From positions 1-64,000 of the forward strand of contig NZ_LGSZ01000040.1 of assembly GCF_001298265.1 (NCBI RefSeq): a DNA stretch of 64,000 nt, written 5' to 3'. Position 1 is the stretch's first letter. The number at the start of each line of letters is the position of its first letter. Source of the DNA: Allobosea vaviloviae. GTDB taxonomy: Bacteria > Pseudomonadota > Alphaproteobacteria > Rhizobiales > Beijerinckiaceae. Position numbers and translations under genes: made by a program. This document shows, piece by piece, positions 36,324 to 46,407 of the stretch. The notes under the pieces are model-generated. The model had not been told where the DNA came from. It saw nothing but the letters and a program-made list of their open reading frames with translations, and made no database searches.

Positions 36324-37788
36324 GGCTTGCCTCCGCCAGCAGGCCGGCGATACGGGTCTCGACACAAGGCTGCGTGGTCTCGATCAGGAAGCGTCGCAGT
36401 AGATTGCCGGCGACGGAGAGGCGATAGCCCGCCGAGGCGCGCATGTCGCTGAGCGGCGTGAAGTCGGCGGGCAGGGCGGCGATGGCGGCGTCCACGGCAG
36501 CCTCGTCCCACATCCGGCCGATCAGCGCGGCCTCGGCCACCGCCGCCCGCTTCGGAATGCCGGCCATGCCGCCATAGGCCACACGCGCCTCGGCGATCCG
36601 GCCGTCCTCGCCGAGCCGCAGCAGGAAGGCGCCGCAGACGGCCGAGATGTCCTCGTCGAAGCGCTTGCTGATCTTCGAGACATGGAGCAGCGCATCCGGT
36701 TCAGGCTTGGGCACGATCACGGCATCGACGAATTCGCCTTCGCGCCTGTCCTGCTTGCGGTAGTCGATGAAGAAGCTCTCCAGCGAAATGCGCCGTTCCT
36801 CGTTGCCGCGCCGCAGGACGAGCTTCGCGCCGAGCGCGATCAACACCGGCGGCAGGTCGCCGATCGGCGAGCCGTTGGCGATGTTGCCGCCGATCGTGCC
36901 GGCATTGCGGACCTGCTCGCCGCCGAAGCGCCGCATCAACTCGTCGAGCTGCGGGGACAGCGCGGCAAGGGCCGGGCGGACATCCGCATGCGTCGCCATC
37001 GCGCCGATCCGCAGATGGTCGCCCCGGTCTTCGGTCAGTCGCAATGCCTGCACGCGGCCGAGAAAGATGACGGGATCAAGCCGGCGCATGCCCTTCGTCA
37101 CCCACAAGCCGACATCGGTCGCTCCGGCGACCAGCGTCGCCCGGGGATGGGCGATGACGAGATCGGCCAGCGTCTCGATGGAGGCCGGAGCGATGAACTT
37201 GCCCTCCGGCCCACCGAGCGAGAGCGTTTCCGCATCGGTGAGCGCCTGAAGCTGCGCCTGGATTGAGATGCGACGCGTCGCGAAGCCGTCTCGGCTTCCG
37301 AGCCGATACATCTGCTGCGCGGCCGCGACGATCGGCTCATAGCCGGTGCAGCGGCAGAGATTCCCGGCCAGTGCATCCTCGATGCGGGAGACGGACGGCG
37401 CATCCTCGTTCAGCCAGAGCGCAAACAGCGACATCACGATGCCCGGCGTGCAGAAGCCGCATTGCGAGCCGTGGCAATCGACCATCGCCTGCTGCACCGG
37501 ATGCAGCGCACCGTCCGCGCCCTTCAGATGCTCGACGGTCAGCAGGTGGCAGCCGTCCAGCGTCGGCAGGAAGCGGATGCAGGCGTTGATCGCCTCGTAG
37601 CGCAGGGCGCCATGATCGAGCCGCCCGATCACCACGGTACAGGCGCCGCAATCGCCCTCGGCGCAGCCTTCCTTGCTGCCGGTCATGCGCCTGTCGAGCC
37701 GCAGCCAGTCCAGCACCGTCAGGGTCGGATCGCAGGAGGCGATCTCGACCAACTCGTCGCCAAGGACGAAGCGAAGCGTATCACGCAT
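36316..37788 (-). CDS. xdhA: Xanthine dehydrogenase small (FeS/FAD) subunit
   Basis: This 490-residue subunit carries electrons from the molybdenum centre to NAD+. The plant-type 2Fe-2S ligands are in EGCAEGDCGAC (residues 40-50), the second cluster in GSQCGFCTPG and GNLCRCTGYEP. The FAD domain has LVAGATDVGLWV and NAGTIGGNIANGSPIGD. The ATG at 37788 gives the family start MRDTLRFVLG; an ATG at 37812 abuts an inverted repeat. It is the first gene of a seven-gene operon running to the BMP binding protein. Confidence 0.93.
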   Translation of the reverse strand: MRDTLRFVLGDELVEIASCDPTLTVLDWLRLDRRMTGSKEGCAEGDCGACTVVIGRLDHGALRYEAINACIRFLPTLDGCHLLTVEHLKGADGALHPVQQAMVDCHGSQCGFCTPGIVMSLFALWLNEDAPSVSRIEDALAGNLCRCTGYEPIVAAAQQMYRLGSRDGFATRRISIQAQLQALTDAETLSLGGPEGKFIAPASIETLADLVIAHPRATLVAGATDVGLWVTKGMRRLDPVIFLGRVQALRLTEDRGDHLRIGAMATHADVRPALAALSPQLDELMRRFGGEQVRNAGTIGGNIANGSPIGDLPPVLIALGAKLVLRRGNEERRISLESFFIDYRKQDRREGEFVDAVIVPKPEPDALLHVSKISKRFDEDISAVCGAFLLRLGEDGRIAEARVAYGGMAGIPKRAAVAEAALIGRMWDEAAVDAAIAALPADFTPLSDMRASAGYRLSVAGNLLRRFLIETTQPCVETRIAGLLAEASHG

Positions 37789-37814
37789 CCCGCCCGCCTC
37801 TTCCAGAACCATGC

Positions 37815-37839
37815 ATCATGCCCGCAGATTAGGCATGAT
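37815..37839. promoter_or_regulatory. Inverted repeat between xdhA and guaD (operator candidate)
   Basis: Perfect 8-base arms ATCATGCC (37815-37822) and GGCATGAT (37832-37839) flank a 9-base spacer. The site lies in the 117-base divergent region between the purine operon and guanine deaminase, so one bound regulator could control both. I cannot name the regulator. Confidence 0.7.
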
Positions 37840-37905
37840 CGGCGCTTGGCCGGAAGCTTTGATTTGGTGCAGATGTGATCTGAATTTGAGCCGGAGCACA
37901 GCCCC

Positions 37906-39231
37906 GTGAACGAGAATGCCGTTATTCGCGCCCTGAGGGGGCGTCTTCTCTGGTTCGTGGCCGATCCGCACGATGCAGGCGAGGCCGCCCATCGCTATGT
38001 CGAGGACGGGCTCGTCGTCATCGAGGGCGGCGTGATCCGCTCCGTCGGCGAGGCGACGGCTCTGCTGGCGACACTGCCGCTGGACACCGAGATCGTCGAC
38101 CACCGCCCGCACCTGATCATGCCGGGCTTCATCGACGCGCATCTGCACATGCCGCAGACGCAGGTGATCGCCTCCTATGGCGCTCAGTTGATGGACTGGC
38201 TCAATCGCTACACCTTCGTCGAGGAGCAGAAGCTGGCGCAGCAGGGGCACCCGGAAAAGCTCGTCACCTTCCTGCTTGATGAGCTGCTGGCGAACGGCAC
38301 GACGACGGCGGTGATCTACTGCTCCGTGCATCCGCAATCGGCCGAGGCTCTGTTTCGCGAATCGCAGCGCCGTAACACCCGGATGGTCGCCGGCAAGGTG
38401 ATGATGGACCGCAACGCTCCGGATGCGCTGACCGATACCGCCGAAAGTGGATATGAAGACTCCAAGGCGCTGATCGAGCGCTGGCATGGCAACGGCCGCC
38501 AGCTCTACGCCATCAGCCCACGTTTCGCCGTGACGTCCACGCCGGAGCAGATGACGGCGGCGGGCCGTCTCGCCGCCGAGCATCCCGACTGCCACGTCCA
38601 GACCCATATCAACGAGAACAGGGCCGAGATCGCCTTCGCCAACGAACTTTATCCCGAGCCGGGCGACTATGCCGGCATCTACCAGCATTTCGGCCTGCTC
38701 GGTCCCAAAAGCCTGCTCGGCCACTGCATCCACATGACCGACCGGGAGTGGCGGTGCTTTGCGGAGACCGGCACGGTCGCCGTGTTCTGCCCGACCTCGA
38801 ATCTCTTTCTCGGCTCGGGCCTGTTCGACTGGGCGAGGGCACGGGCCGAGGGCGTGCCTGTGGCGGTCGCCACCGATATCGGCGGCGGCACCTCCTATTC
38901 GATGCTGCGCACGATGTCGGAGGCCTACAAGGTGCTGCAATTGCAGGGGCAGTCGCTCTCGGCCTTCGCCGCCCTGCACGCGATCACGCTGGGCAATGCG
39001 AAAGCGCTCAAGCTCGATCACCTGATTGGTTCGCTGGAGCCGGGCCTTGAGGCCGATCTCGTCGTGCTAGACCCCAAGGCCCAGCGCGCGATGGCGCACA
39101 GGCTCGAGACGGCACGCGACCTCGCAGAGGAGCTGTTCGTGCTGGTCACGCTCGGCGACGACCGCAACGTGGTTGCGACCTATGTGATGGGGGAGCGGGT
39201 GGTGTCTCCGTCATTCTCGGGCGACGCTTAG
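37906..39231 (+). CDS. guaD: Guanine deaminase
   Basis: This 441-residue amidohydrolase converts guanine to xanthine, the substrate of XdhAB. The zinc site is seen in DAHLHMPQTQV (HxH, about residues 79-89), QTHINENRAE (His), GHCIHMT (His) and ATDIGGGTSYSM (Asp). The substrate-binding stretch PRFAVTST is also present. It starts with GTG (37906). Its last seven codons (SFSGDA, stop) derive from an A-type palindromic repeat. It diverges from the xdh operon. Confidence 0.94.
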   Translation: MNENAVIRALRGRLLWFVADPHDAGEAAHRYVEDGLVVIEGGVIRSVGEATALLATLPLDTEIVDHRPHLIMPGFIDAHLHMPQTQVIASYGAQLMDWLNRYTFVEEQKLAQQGHPEKLVTFLLDELLANGTTTAVIYCSVHPQSAEALFRESQRRNTRMVAGKVMMDRNAPDALTDTAESGYEDSKALIERWHGNGRQLYAISPRFAVTSTPEQMTAAGRLAAEHPDCHVQTHINENRAEIAFANELYPEPGDYAGIYQHFGLLGPKSLLGHCIHMTDREWRCFAETGTVAVFCPTSNLFLGSGLFDWARARAEGVPVAVATDIGGGTSYSMLRTMSEAYKVLQLQGQSLSAFAALHAITLGNAKALKLDHLIGSLEPGLEADLVVLDPKAQRAMAHRLETARDLAEELFVLVTLGDDRNVVATYVMGERVVSPSFSGDA

Positions 39232-39284
39232 CGTCGACCCGAGAACCTCCGGAAAGAGATGCTCGGGTCGAGCCCGAGCATGAC
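39210..39284. repeat. Palindromic extragenic repeat, family A copy 3
   Basis: The element begins GTCATTCTCGGG inside the 3' end of guaD and ends CATGAC six bases before the stop codon of the convergent aminotransferase gene. Hairpins are TTCTCGGG with CCCGAGAA and ATGCTCGGG with CCCGAGCAT. It supplies the guaD stop codon at 39229-39231 and may terminate both genes. Confidence 0.88.
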
Positions 39285-39290
39285 GCGCTC

Positions 39291-40148
39291 TCAGCCCAGC
39301 GCGCCGCCCTTCCTGGCGAAATCGACATAGATCTCGCGCAGGCGCAGCGCCGCCGGCCCCGGCGCGCCGTTGTGGATCGTGTGATTGTCGATCGTCGTCA
39401 CCGGCATCACCAGGCTGGTGGCGGAGGTGATGAAAGCCTCCTCGGCCTCCAGCGCCTCGTCGAGGGTGAAGGCGCGCTCCTCCAGCGTGAAACCGGATTC
39501 GTCGAGGAAGGCGAGGACGGCCTTGCGCGTGATGCCCGGCAGCACCTTGTTAGACAGGGGCCGCGTGATCAGCGTCTTGCCCTTGACGATCCAGGCGGTC
39601 GAGGACGCGCCTTCGGTGACGACGCCATCCTCGGTCAGCCAGGTTTCCTGCGCGCCGTTTTCCGCCGCGAACTGCTTGGCGAGCACCGGAGCGAGCAGGT
39701 TGACGCTCTTGATGTCGCGGCGTGCCCAGCGCAGATCGGGCATCGACACGACCTTGATGCCGGTCTTGACCGTCGGCGCATTCACGAAGTTGCGGGCCTG
39801 GGTGAACATCACCAGCGTCGGCTTCACATCCTTCGGGAAGGCGAATTCACGGTCCGACGCACCGCGCGAGACCTGCAGATAGATCCCGCCCTCGTCGAGG
39901 TTGTTGCGCTTGATCAGTTCTTCATGGATAGCGACCAGTTCGGCCTTGGACCAGGGCAGAGCAAGCCTGATCTCGCCACAGGAGCGCTCGAGCCGGGTCA
40001 GATGTGCCTCGCAATCGACCAGCTTGCCGCCGATCACCGCGGAGACCTCGTAGATGCCGTCGCCGAAGATGAAGCCGCGGTCGAAGATCGAGATGGTGGC
40101 GTCTTCTTCCGGCAGATAGCTGCCGTTGACATAGACAATGCGGCTCAT
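39291..40148 (-). CDS. dat: D-amino acid aminotransferase
   Basis: This 285-residue class IV PLP aminotransferase shows RGFIFGDGIYEVSAV (residues about 24-38), LRWARRDIKSVNLLAPVLA with the PLP lysine, and EGASSTAWIV followed by KVLPGITRKAVLAFL. Length and motifs match D-alanine transaminase, which makes D-glutamate or interconverts D-amino acids. It is monocistronic and convergent with guaD. Relation to the neighbouring purine genes is not evident. Confidence 0.9.
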   Translation of the reverse strand: MSRIVYVNGSYLPEEDATISIFDRGFIFGDGIYEVSAVIGGKLVDCEAHLTRLERSCGEIRLALPWSKAELVAIHEELIKRNNLDEGGIYLQVSRGASDREFAFPKDVKPTLVMFTQARNFVNAPTVKTGIKVVSMPDLRWARRDIKSVNLLAPVLAKQFAAENGAQETWLTEDGVVTEGASSTAWIVKGKTLITRPLSNKVLPGITRKAVLAFLDESGFTLEERAFTLDEALEAEEAFITSATSLVMPVTTIDNHTIHNGAPGPAALRLREIYVDFARKGGALG

Positions 40149-40267
40149 CGGATGGGTCTCGTCGCTTCAGGGAGATGGATTGATGTAGCCGACCGTCCTG
40201 CGCGAGGCGAGCGCCAAAGCAGGCTTGCGGGGCGGCGCCGCGTGCAACGCGTGTCGCCGGCAACCCG

Positions 40268-41977
<1,710 letters not shown>

Positions 41978-42426
41978 TGCCGACCGAGCAGTGGACGATG
42001 CCGGTCACTCCGTCGATGCCGCTGCCGCCATTGACCTCGACGACGAGGCCCATATGGCCGTCATGCATCCTGTTGTCGCTTCCGAGATAGTCCGGATAGA
42101 CGAGCATGGCCCCAGGCCGGGGTTTGTTGATTTGTGAGCAATAGCCGACGCTTGCACGGCCATCCGCATGAACCGCGGTGGTTTCGAACCATCCGCCGTT
42201 GATCCGGTTGTAGAAGGGGTGGTCGATCTTCCGTGACATCCGGAGGCACCAGGCCAGGAATCCGGAGCAGTCGGTCGCGATCGGCGAATTTGGCCAGCTC
42301 GTCGCCTCGATCGGCGGTGCCTTGCCAGGGCTCTTGTACTTGACGTCTTTTTCAAGGGCGGATTTCGCCCGCAGGATGAGCGTACTGGCGTTCACGGGTG
42401 CTCTCCGCGTCAGGTTGTGTGTTTCG

Positions 42427-42457
42427 ATAATACAACCATAGCGAGCGTTAACGTCAA
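42427..42457 (-). promoter_or_regulatory. Putative sigma-70 promoter of the NlpC/P60-like gene
   Basis: Read on the minus strand, TTGACG (42457-42452) and TATTAT (42432-42427) are 19 bases apart, about 30 bases upstream of the GTG. The stretch is visibly AT-rich compared with its surroundings. The spacer is slightly long. Confidence 0.5.
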
Positions 42458-42469
42458 GTAAAGCGCCTT

Positions 42470-43594
42470 TTATCGCTCGGTCGGATCGAGCGCATCGCGC
42501 AGGCCGTCGCCGAGGAAGTTGAGCGCAAACAGCGTCGTCACCAGGAAGCCGGCGGGCACGGTGAGCAGCCAGGGCGCGGCCTCGATGGCGCGCGCTCCGT
42601 CGGAGATCAGCGCGCCCCAACTCGTCATCGGCTCCTGCACGCCGAGCCCGAGAAACGAGAGGAAGCTTTCGAGCAGGATCACCTTCGGCACCAGCAGCGT
42701 GACCTGCACGATCACCGGCCCGAGCGTGTTGGGGATGACGTGGCGGGTCAGGATGCCGCGTGTCGGCACACCCAGCGCCTCTGCCGCCAGCACATAATCG
42801 CGCCGCTTGATCGAGAGGGTCTGGCCCCGGACGATGCGGGCCATGTCGAGCCATTCGACGGCCCCGACGGCCAGGAAGACCAGCACGATATTCCGGCCGA
42901 GGAAGACCACGAGCAGGATGGCGATGAAGATGAAGGGCAGCGCGTAGAGCACGTCGACGGCGCGCATCATCACCATGTCGATGCGCCCGCCGAGATAGCC
43001 GGCGGTCGCGCCATAGGTGACGCCGATGAGAAGCGCGACGGTGGTCGCCAGCAGGCCGATGGAGAGCGAGACGCGGCCCGCCATCAGCGTGCGGGTCAGC
43101 AGGTCGCGGCCATTGCCGTCGGTGCCGAACAGGAAGCGCAGGGATTTGACCGGCACCACGACCACAAGCCTGCGGCCGTCATCGCCGCTCTCGACGATGC
43201 GGGCCGCACCGAACTGGTCCGAGCGCTCGAAATAGACCAGGAGCCGCGGGTCGATCGGGCGCGGCGCGGTCAGGGCCAAACGCACGATCCCGTTCTCGAC
43301 GCTGACATCGCCGGCCGTGGCGCGGATGCGCGCCGCGATGCGCGCAACAGCCGCCGGTACGGCCTCCGCGCGCGGGTGGCTGGCGAGACCTGCCGGCAGG
43401 CGGACATAGTCCGGATAGACCTTGTCGTAAGGGTGCCCGGTCAGGAGCGGCCCCACGAGGCAGGCCAGCGCGATCAACGCCAGGACCACGAGGCTCGCCA
43501 CGGCAGCACGGTTGCGGACGAGCCTGCCGCGCGCATCCTGCCAGAGCGAGCGGCCGGGGGCGGGCGGCGGGAGGAGGGCGGCGGCGTCGGTCAT
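42470..43594 (-). CDS. Peptide ABC transporter permease (DppC/YejE-type)
   Basis: This 374-residue permease has an N-terminal helix, a long periplasmic stretch, and about five more helices. The EAA loop is YVLAAEALGVPTRGILTRHV (about residues 254-273), and FLSFLGLGVQEPMTSWGALI is the DppC signature. The large insert between helices 1 and 2 is typical of the YejE subgroup. ATG at 43594 lies four bases past the stop of the partner permease. Confidence 0.9.
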   Translation of the reverse strand: MTDAAALLPPPAPGRSLWQDARGRLVRNRAAVASLVVLALIALACLVGPLLTGHPYDKVYPDYVRLPAGLASHPRAEAVPAAVARIAARIRATAGDVSVENGIVRLALTAPRPIDPRLLVYFERSDQFGAARIVESGDDGRRLVVVVPVKSLRFLFGTDGNGRDLLTRTLMAGRVSLSIGLLATTVALLIGVTYGATAGYLGGRIDMVMMRAVDVLYALPFIFIAILLVVFLGRNIVLVFLAVGAVEWLDMARIVRGQTLSIKRRDYVLAAEALGVPTRGILTRHVIPNTLGPVIVQVTLLVPKVILLESFLSFLGLGVQEPMTSWGALISDGARAIEAAPWLLTVPAGFLVTTLFALNFLGDGLRDALDPTER

Positions 43595-43598
43595 CGCC

Positions 43599-44519
43599 TC
43601 AACCCAGCCTGATGCGCGGATCGAGCAGCGCATGCAGCAGATCGACCGCGAGGTTGAAGACCAGCACGAACAGCGCGACGACCACGACCGTTCCCATCAC
43701 CAGCGTGTAGTCGCGGTTGAGCGCGCCATCGACGAAATAGCGGCCGATCCCGGGAATGCCGAAGATCGTCTCGACCACGACGGAGCCGGTGAGCAGCGTA
43801 GCGGCCGCAGGCCCGAGATGGGAGACGATCGGGAGCGCCGCCGCCCGCAGCGCATGCATCGCCACGGTCGTTCCCGACAACCCTTGAGCGTGCAGGGTCC
43901 GGATATGGTCGGCGCGCAGCGTCTCGATCATGGCCGCGCGCGTCATCCGCGCGATCACGGCAAGCTGCGGCAAGGCCAGCGTCACGATCGGCAGGATGGT
44001 GTTGCGCGTGGCCCCGCCATTCCAGCCGCCGACCGGCAGCCAGGCCAGCATCAGCCCGAAGACGATCTGCAGCACCGGCGCCACGACGAAGCCGGGAATC
44101 GTGATGCCCATTGTGGCCAGCCCCATCACGGCGTGGTCGGCAGCGTTGTTGCGGCGCAGCGCCGCCAGCACGCCGAGCGGCGCCCCGACCATGAGAGCGA
44201 TCGCCAACGCGCTGGCCCCCAGCCGCATCGAGACCGGCAGGCCCTGCTTGAACAGCTCCGCGATCGTGAAATCGCGGAAGAAATAGGACGGCCCGAGATC
44301 ACCGCGCAGCAGCGCGCCGAGATAGGTCAGGTACTGCTCATGCAGTGGCCGGTCGAGCTGGTAGATGCGGCGCAGATTGGCCATCACGGCGGCATCCAGC
44401 GGCCGTTCCAGATCGAACGGGCCGCCCGGCGCCAGCCGCATCAGCAGGAAGGACAGCGTGACGACCAGGAACAGCGTCGGGATCGCACTCAGGAAGCGGC
44501 GCAGGATGAAGGGGAGCAT
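43599..44519 (-). CDS. Peptide ABC transporter permease (DppB/YejB-type)
   Basis: This 306-residue permease starts MLPFILRRFLSAIPTLF, the usual DppB beginning, and has six membrane helices. The EAA loop is MIETLRADHIRTLHAQGLSG (about 195-214), followed by the characteristic VVETIFGIPGIGRYFVDGAL. It follows the binding-protein gene, from which an A-type palindrome separates it. Confidence 0.92.
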   Translation of the reverse strand: MLPFILRRFLSAIPTLFLVVTLSFLLMRLAPGGPFDLERPLDAAVMANLRRIYQLDRPLHEQYLTYLGALLRGDLGPSYFFRDFTIAELFKQGLPVSMRLGASALAIALMVGAPLGVLAALRRNNAADHAVMGLATMGITIPGFVVAPVLQIVFGLMLAWLPVGGWNGGATRNTILPIVTLALPQLAVIARMTRAAMIETLRADHIRTLHAQGLSGTTVAMHALRAAALPIVSHLGPAAATLLTGSVVVETIFGIPGIGRYFVDGALNRDYTLVMGTVVVVALFVLVFNLAVDLLHALLDPRIRLG

Positions 44520-44542
44520 CAGTCTGGGCTCGGCTTCAGCGC

Positions 44543-44629
44543 GTCATGCTCGGGCTCGCCCCGAGCATCTCGTGCGCAGTATCGCGGCCTCTTTCTGACG
44601 GAGATGGTCGGGTCAAGCCCGACCATGAC
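44543..44629. repeat. Palindromic extragenic repeat, family A copy 4
   Basis: Hairpin 1 pairs ATGCTCGGG with CCCGAGCAT; hairpin 2 pairs ATGGTCGGG with CCCGACCAT. It begins GTCAT and ends ATGAC. It starts 14 bases after the peptide-binding-protein stop and ends 23 before the DppB-type ATG, the same relative place as copy 1 in the Liv-type operon. Confidence 0.9.
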
Positions 44630-44643
44630 GGTCGGTGCAGCGC

Positions 44644-46245
44644 TCAAGGCCTGAGGCTCACGAACCGCGTCGGGATCGCCCCGCGCAGGTTCTGCTCGAA
44701 GCCGGCGAGCTTCGGCGAGACCAGGTTCTTGGTCGAGTAGTACATCACCGGAATCCAGGGCTGCTCGCGGGCGATGATGCTGTCGGCCTCGCGCAGGATG
44801 GCGGCGCGTTTGGCGAGATCGGTCTCGTCGGCGGCGAGCTTCATCAGCGCGTCGAATTGCGGGTTGTTGTACTTGCCCGAATTGAAGCCGGTATTGTCGC
44901 TCTGGAACAGGAACAGGAAGTTCTGCGGGTCGGAATAGTCGCCGATCCAGCCATACCGGGCCACGTCGAAATCGCCGCCATCGCGCAGATGGGCGAAATG
45001 GGTCTTGCCGTCCGTGGTGACGAAGCTGGTCTCGACGCCGATCGCCTTCCACTGCTCGGCCAGGGCGATCGCGGTGTGGCGGTTGTTGTCGGTGGTGTTG
45101 TAGCGAAACTCCAGCCGCAGCGGCATGCCTGGCCCGAAGCCGGCCGAGGCGAGAAGCCGCTTGGCCTCGTCCTCCCGGTCGAGCGGCGACGCATTCTTGA
45201 AGTCGAGTTCGGCGCGCTCGCCGTAATTGCCGATATGGGGCGGGATCACGCCATAGGCCGGCAGCATGGTGCCGCCCCAGATTTCCTCGGCGATGAACTC
45301 CCGGTCGATCGCCAGCGACAGCGCCCGGCGCACGCGCGCATCGTCGAAGGGCTTCTTGGCCGTGTTGAGGATCAGGAAATAGGTGCCGAGATAGGGCGCG
45401 ACCCTGACCTGGTTGCCGAGCTTCTCGCGCAGAGACTTGATCTGGTCGGCCGGGATATCCGTGGTGAGGTGCAGCTCGCCCGCCTGGAAGCGTCGCGCGG
45501 CGGCTGCGAGATCCGACGTCGGATAGTAGATCACCGTGTCGATCTTGACGTTGGCGGCGTCGTGGAAGGCCGGGTTGCGGTCCAGCCGGATATGCGAGTT
45601 CGGCACGAATTCCTTCAGCACATAGGCGCCGTTCGAGACCCAGTTCTCCGGCTTGACGAAATCGCGTCCGAATTTTTCGACCGAGGCGCGATGCACCGGC
45701 AGCCCGGTCTGATGCGTCAGCAATTCCAGGAAATAGGGCGTCGAGCGTTCCAGCGAGATCTCCAGCGTGCGCGGATCGACCGCCCTGACGCCGAGATCCT
45801 CGATCTTCGCCCCATCCGTGCCCTTGTTGATCTTCTCGGCGTTCAGGATGGGATAAAGGATATTGGCGTATTTCGCGCCGGTCTGCGGATCGAGCATCCT
45901 TCGCAGCGAGAACACGAAATCCTCGGCCGTCACCGGATCGCTATTGGACCAGCGCGCATTGCTGCGCAGGGAAAAGCGCCAGGTCCTGCCGTCCTCGCTC
46001 GTCGTCCAGCTCTCGGCGACGCCGGGGATGACCTCGCCCTTCATGCTGTGGATCACCAGACCTTCCGACAGGTCGCGCAGGAGATGCGCTTCGCCGACCG
46101 TCGAGGTTTTGTGGGCATCGAGCGTTTCGGGATCGCCGTCATTGCCGCGGTGGAACACGCCCTGGGCAAGCGCCGTCGCCGCGCCGGAGACAAGCAGCAT
46201 CGCGGCCAGCACGAGAGGCGCCGCGCGGCGCGTGACGTCGATCAT
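44644..46245 (-). CDS. Oligopeptide ABC solute-binding protein (OppA/SBP_bac_5)
   Basis: This 533-residue periplasmic protein has a Sec signal ending in ATALAQ (about residue 28), then the SBP_bac_5 pattern: GDPETLDAHKTSTVGEAHLL, the ESWTTSEDGRTWRFSLR motif, and FDDARVRRALSLAIDREFIA. It resembles OppA/MppA, which bind peptides or murein peptides. The ATG at 46245 was chosen because the signal begins there. It heads the operon with the two permeases and the two-domain ATPase. Confidence 0.92.
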   Translation of the reverse strand: MIDVTRRAAPLVLAAMLLVSGAATALAQGVFHRGNDGDPETLDAHKTSTVGEAHLLRDLSEGLVIHSMKGEVIPGVAESWTTSEDGRTWRFSLRSNARWSNSDPVTAEDFVFSLRRMLDPQTGAKYANILYPILNAEKINKGTDGAKIEDLGVRAVDPRTLEISLERSTPYFLELLTHQTGLPVHRASVEKFGRDFVKPENWVSNGAYVLKEFVPNSHIRLDRNPAFHDAANVKIDTVIYYPTSDLAAAARRFQAGELHLTTDIPADQIKSLREKLGNQVRVAPYLGTYFLILNTAKKPFDDARVRRALSLAIDREFIAEEIWGGTMLPAYGVIPPHIGNYGERAELDFKNASPLDREDEAKRLLASAGFGPGMPLRLEFRYNTTDNNRHTAIALAEQWKAIGVETSFVTTDGKTHFAHLRDGGDFDVARYGWIGDYSDPQNFLFLFQSDNTGFNSGKYNNPQFDALMKLAADETDLAKRAAILREADSIIAREQPWIPVMYYSTKNLVSPKLAGFEQNLRGAIPTRFVSLRP

Positions 46246-46362
46246 GAACACCTCCCCTTGGCGATGGTCCCGGCTGCGACGCAAGGAAACCCTCATGGGG
46301 AAGTAGAGCCCGGCTGCCGGGGCATGCCAAGCTGGAAAACAGGCTCGCGCCAGCTGATGTTG

Positions 46363-46387
46363 CAGCGCCGGAAGTCAGCCGGCGCTG
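46363..46387 (-). terminator. Weak hairpin terminator after malic enzyme gene
   Basis: A 9-bp stem CAGCGCCGG (46363-46371) with CCGGCGCTG (46379-46387) encloses a 7-base loop. It lies about 20 bases after the maeB stop on the same strand. No U tract follows. Confidence 0.5.
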
Positions 46388-46407
46388 TCAGGGCGTGGGG
46401 GAGGTCG

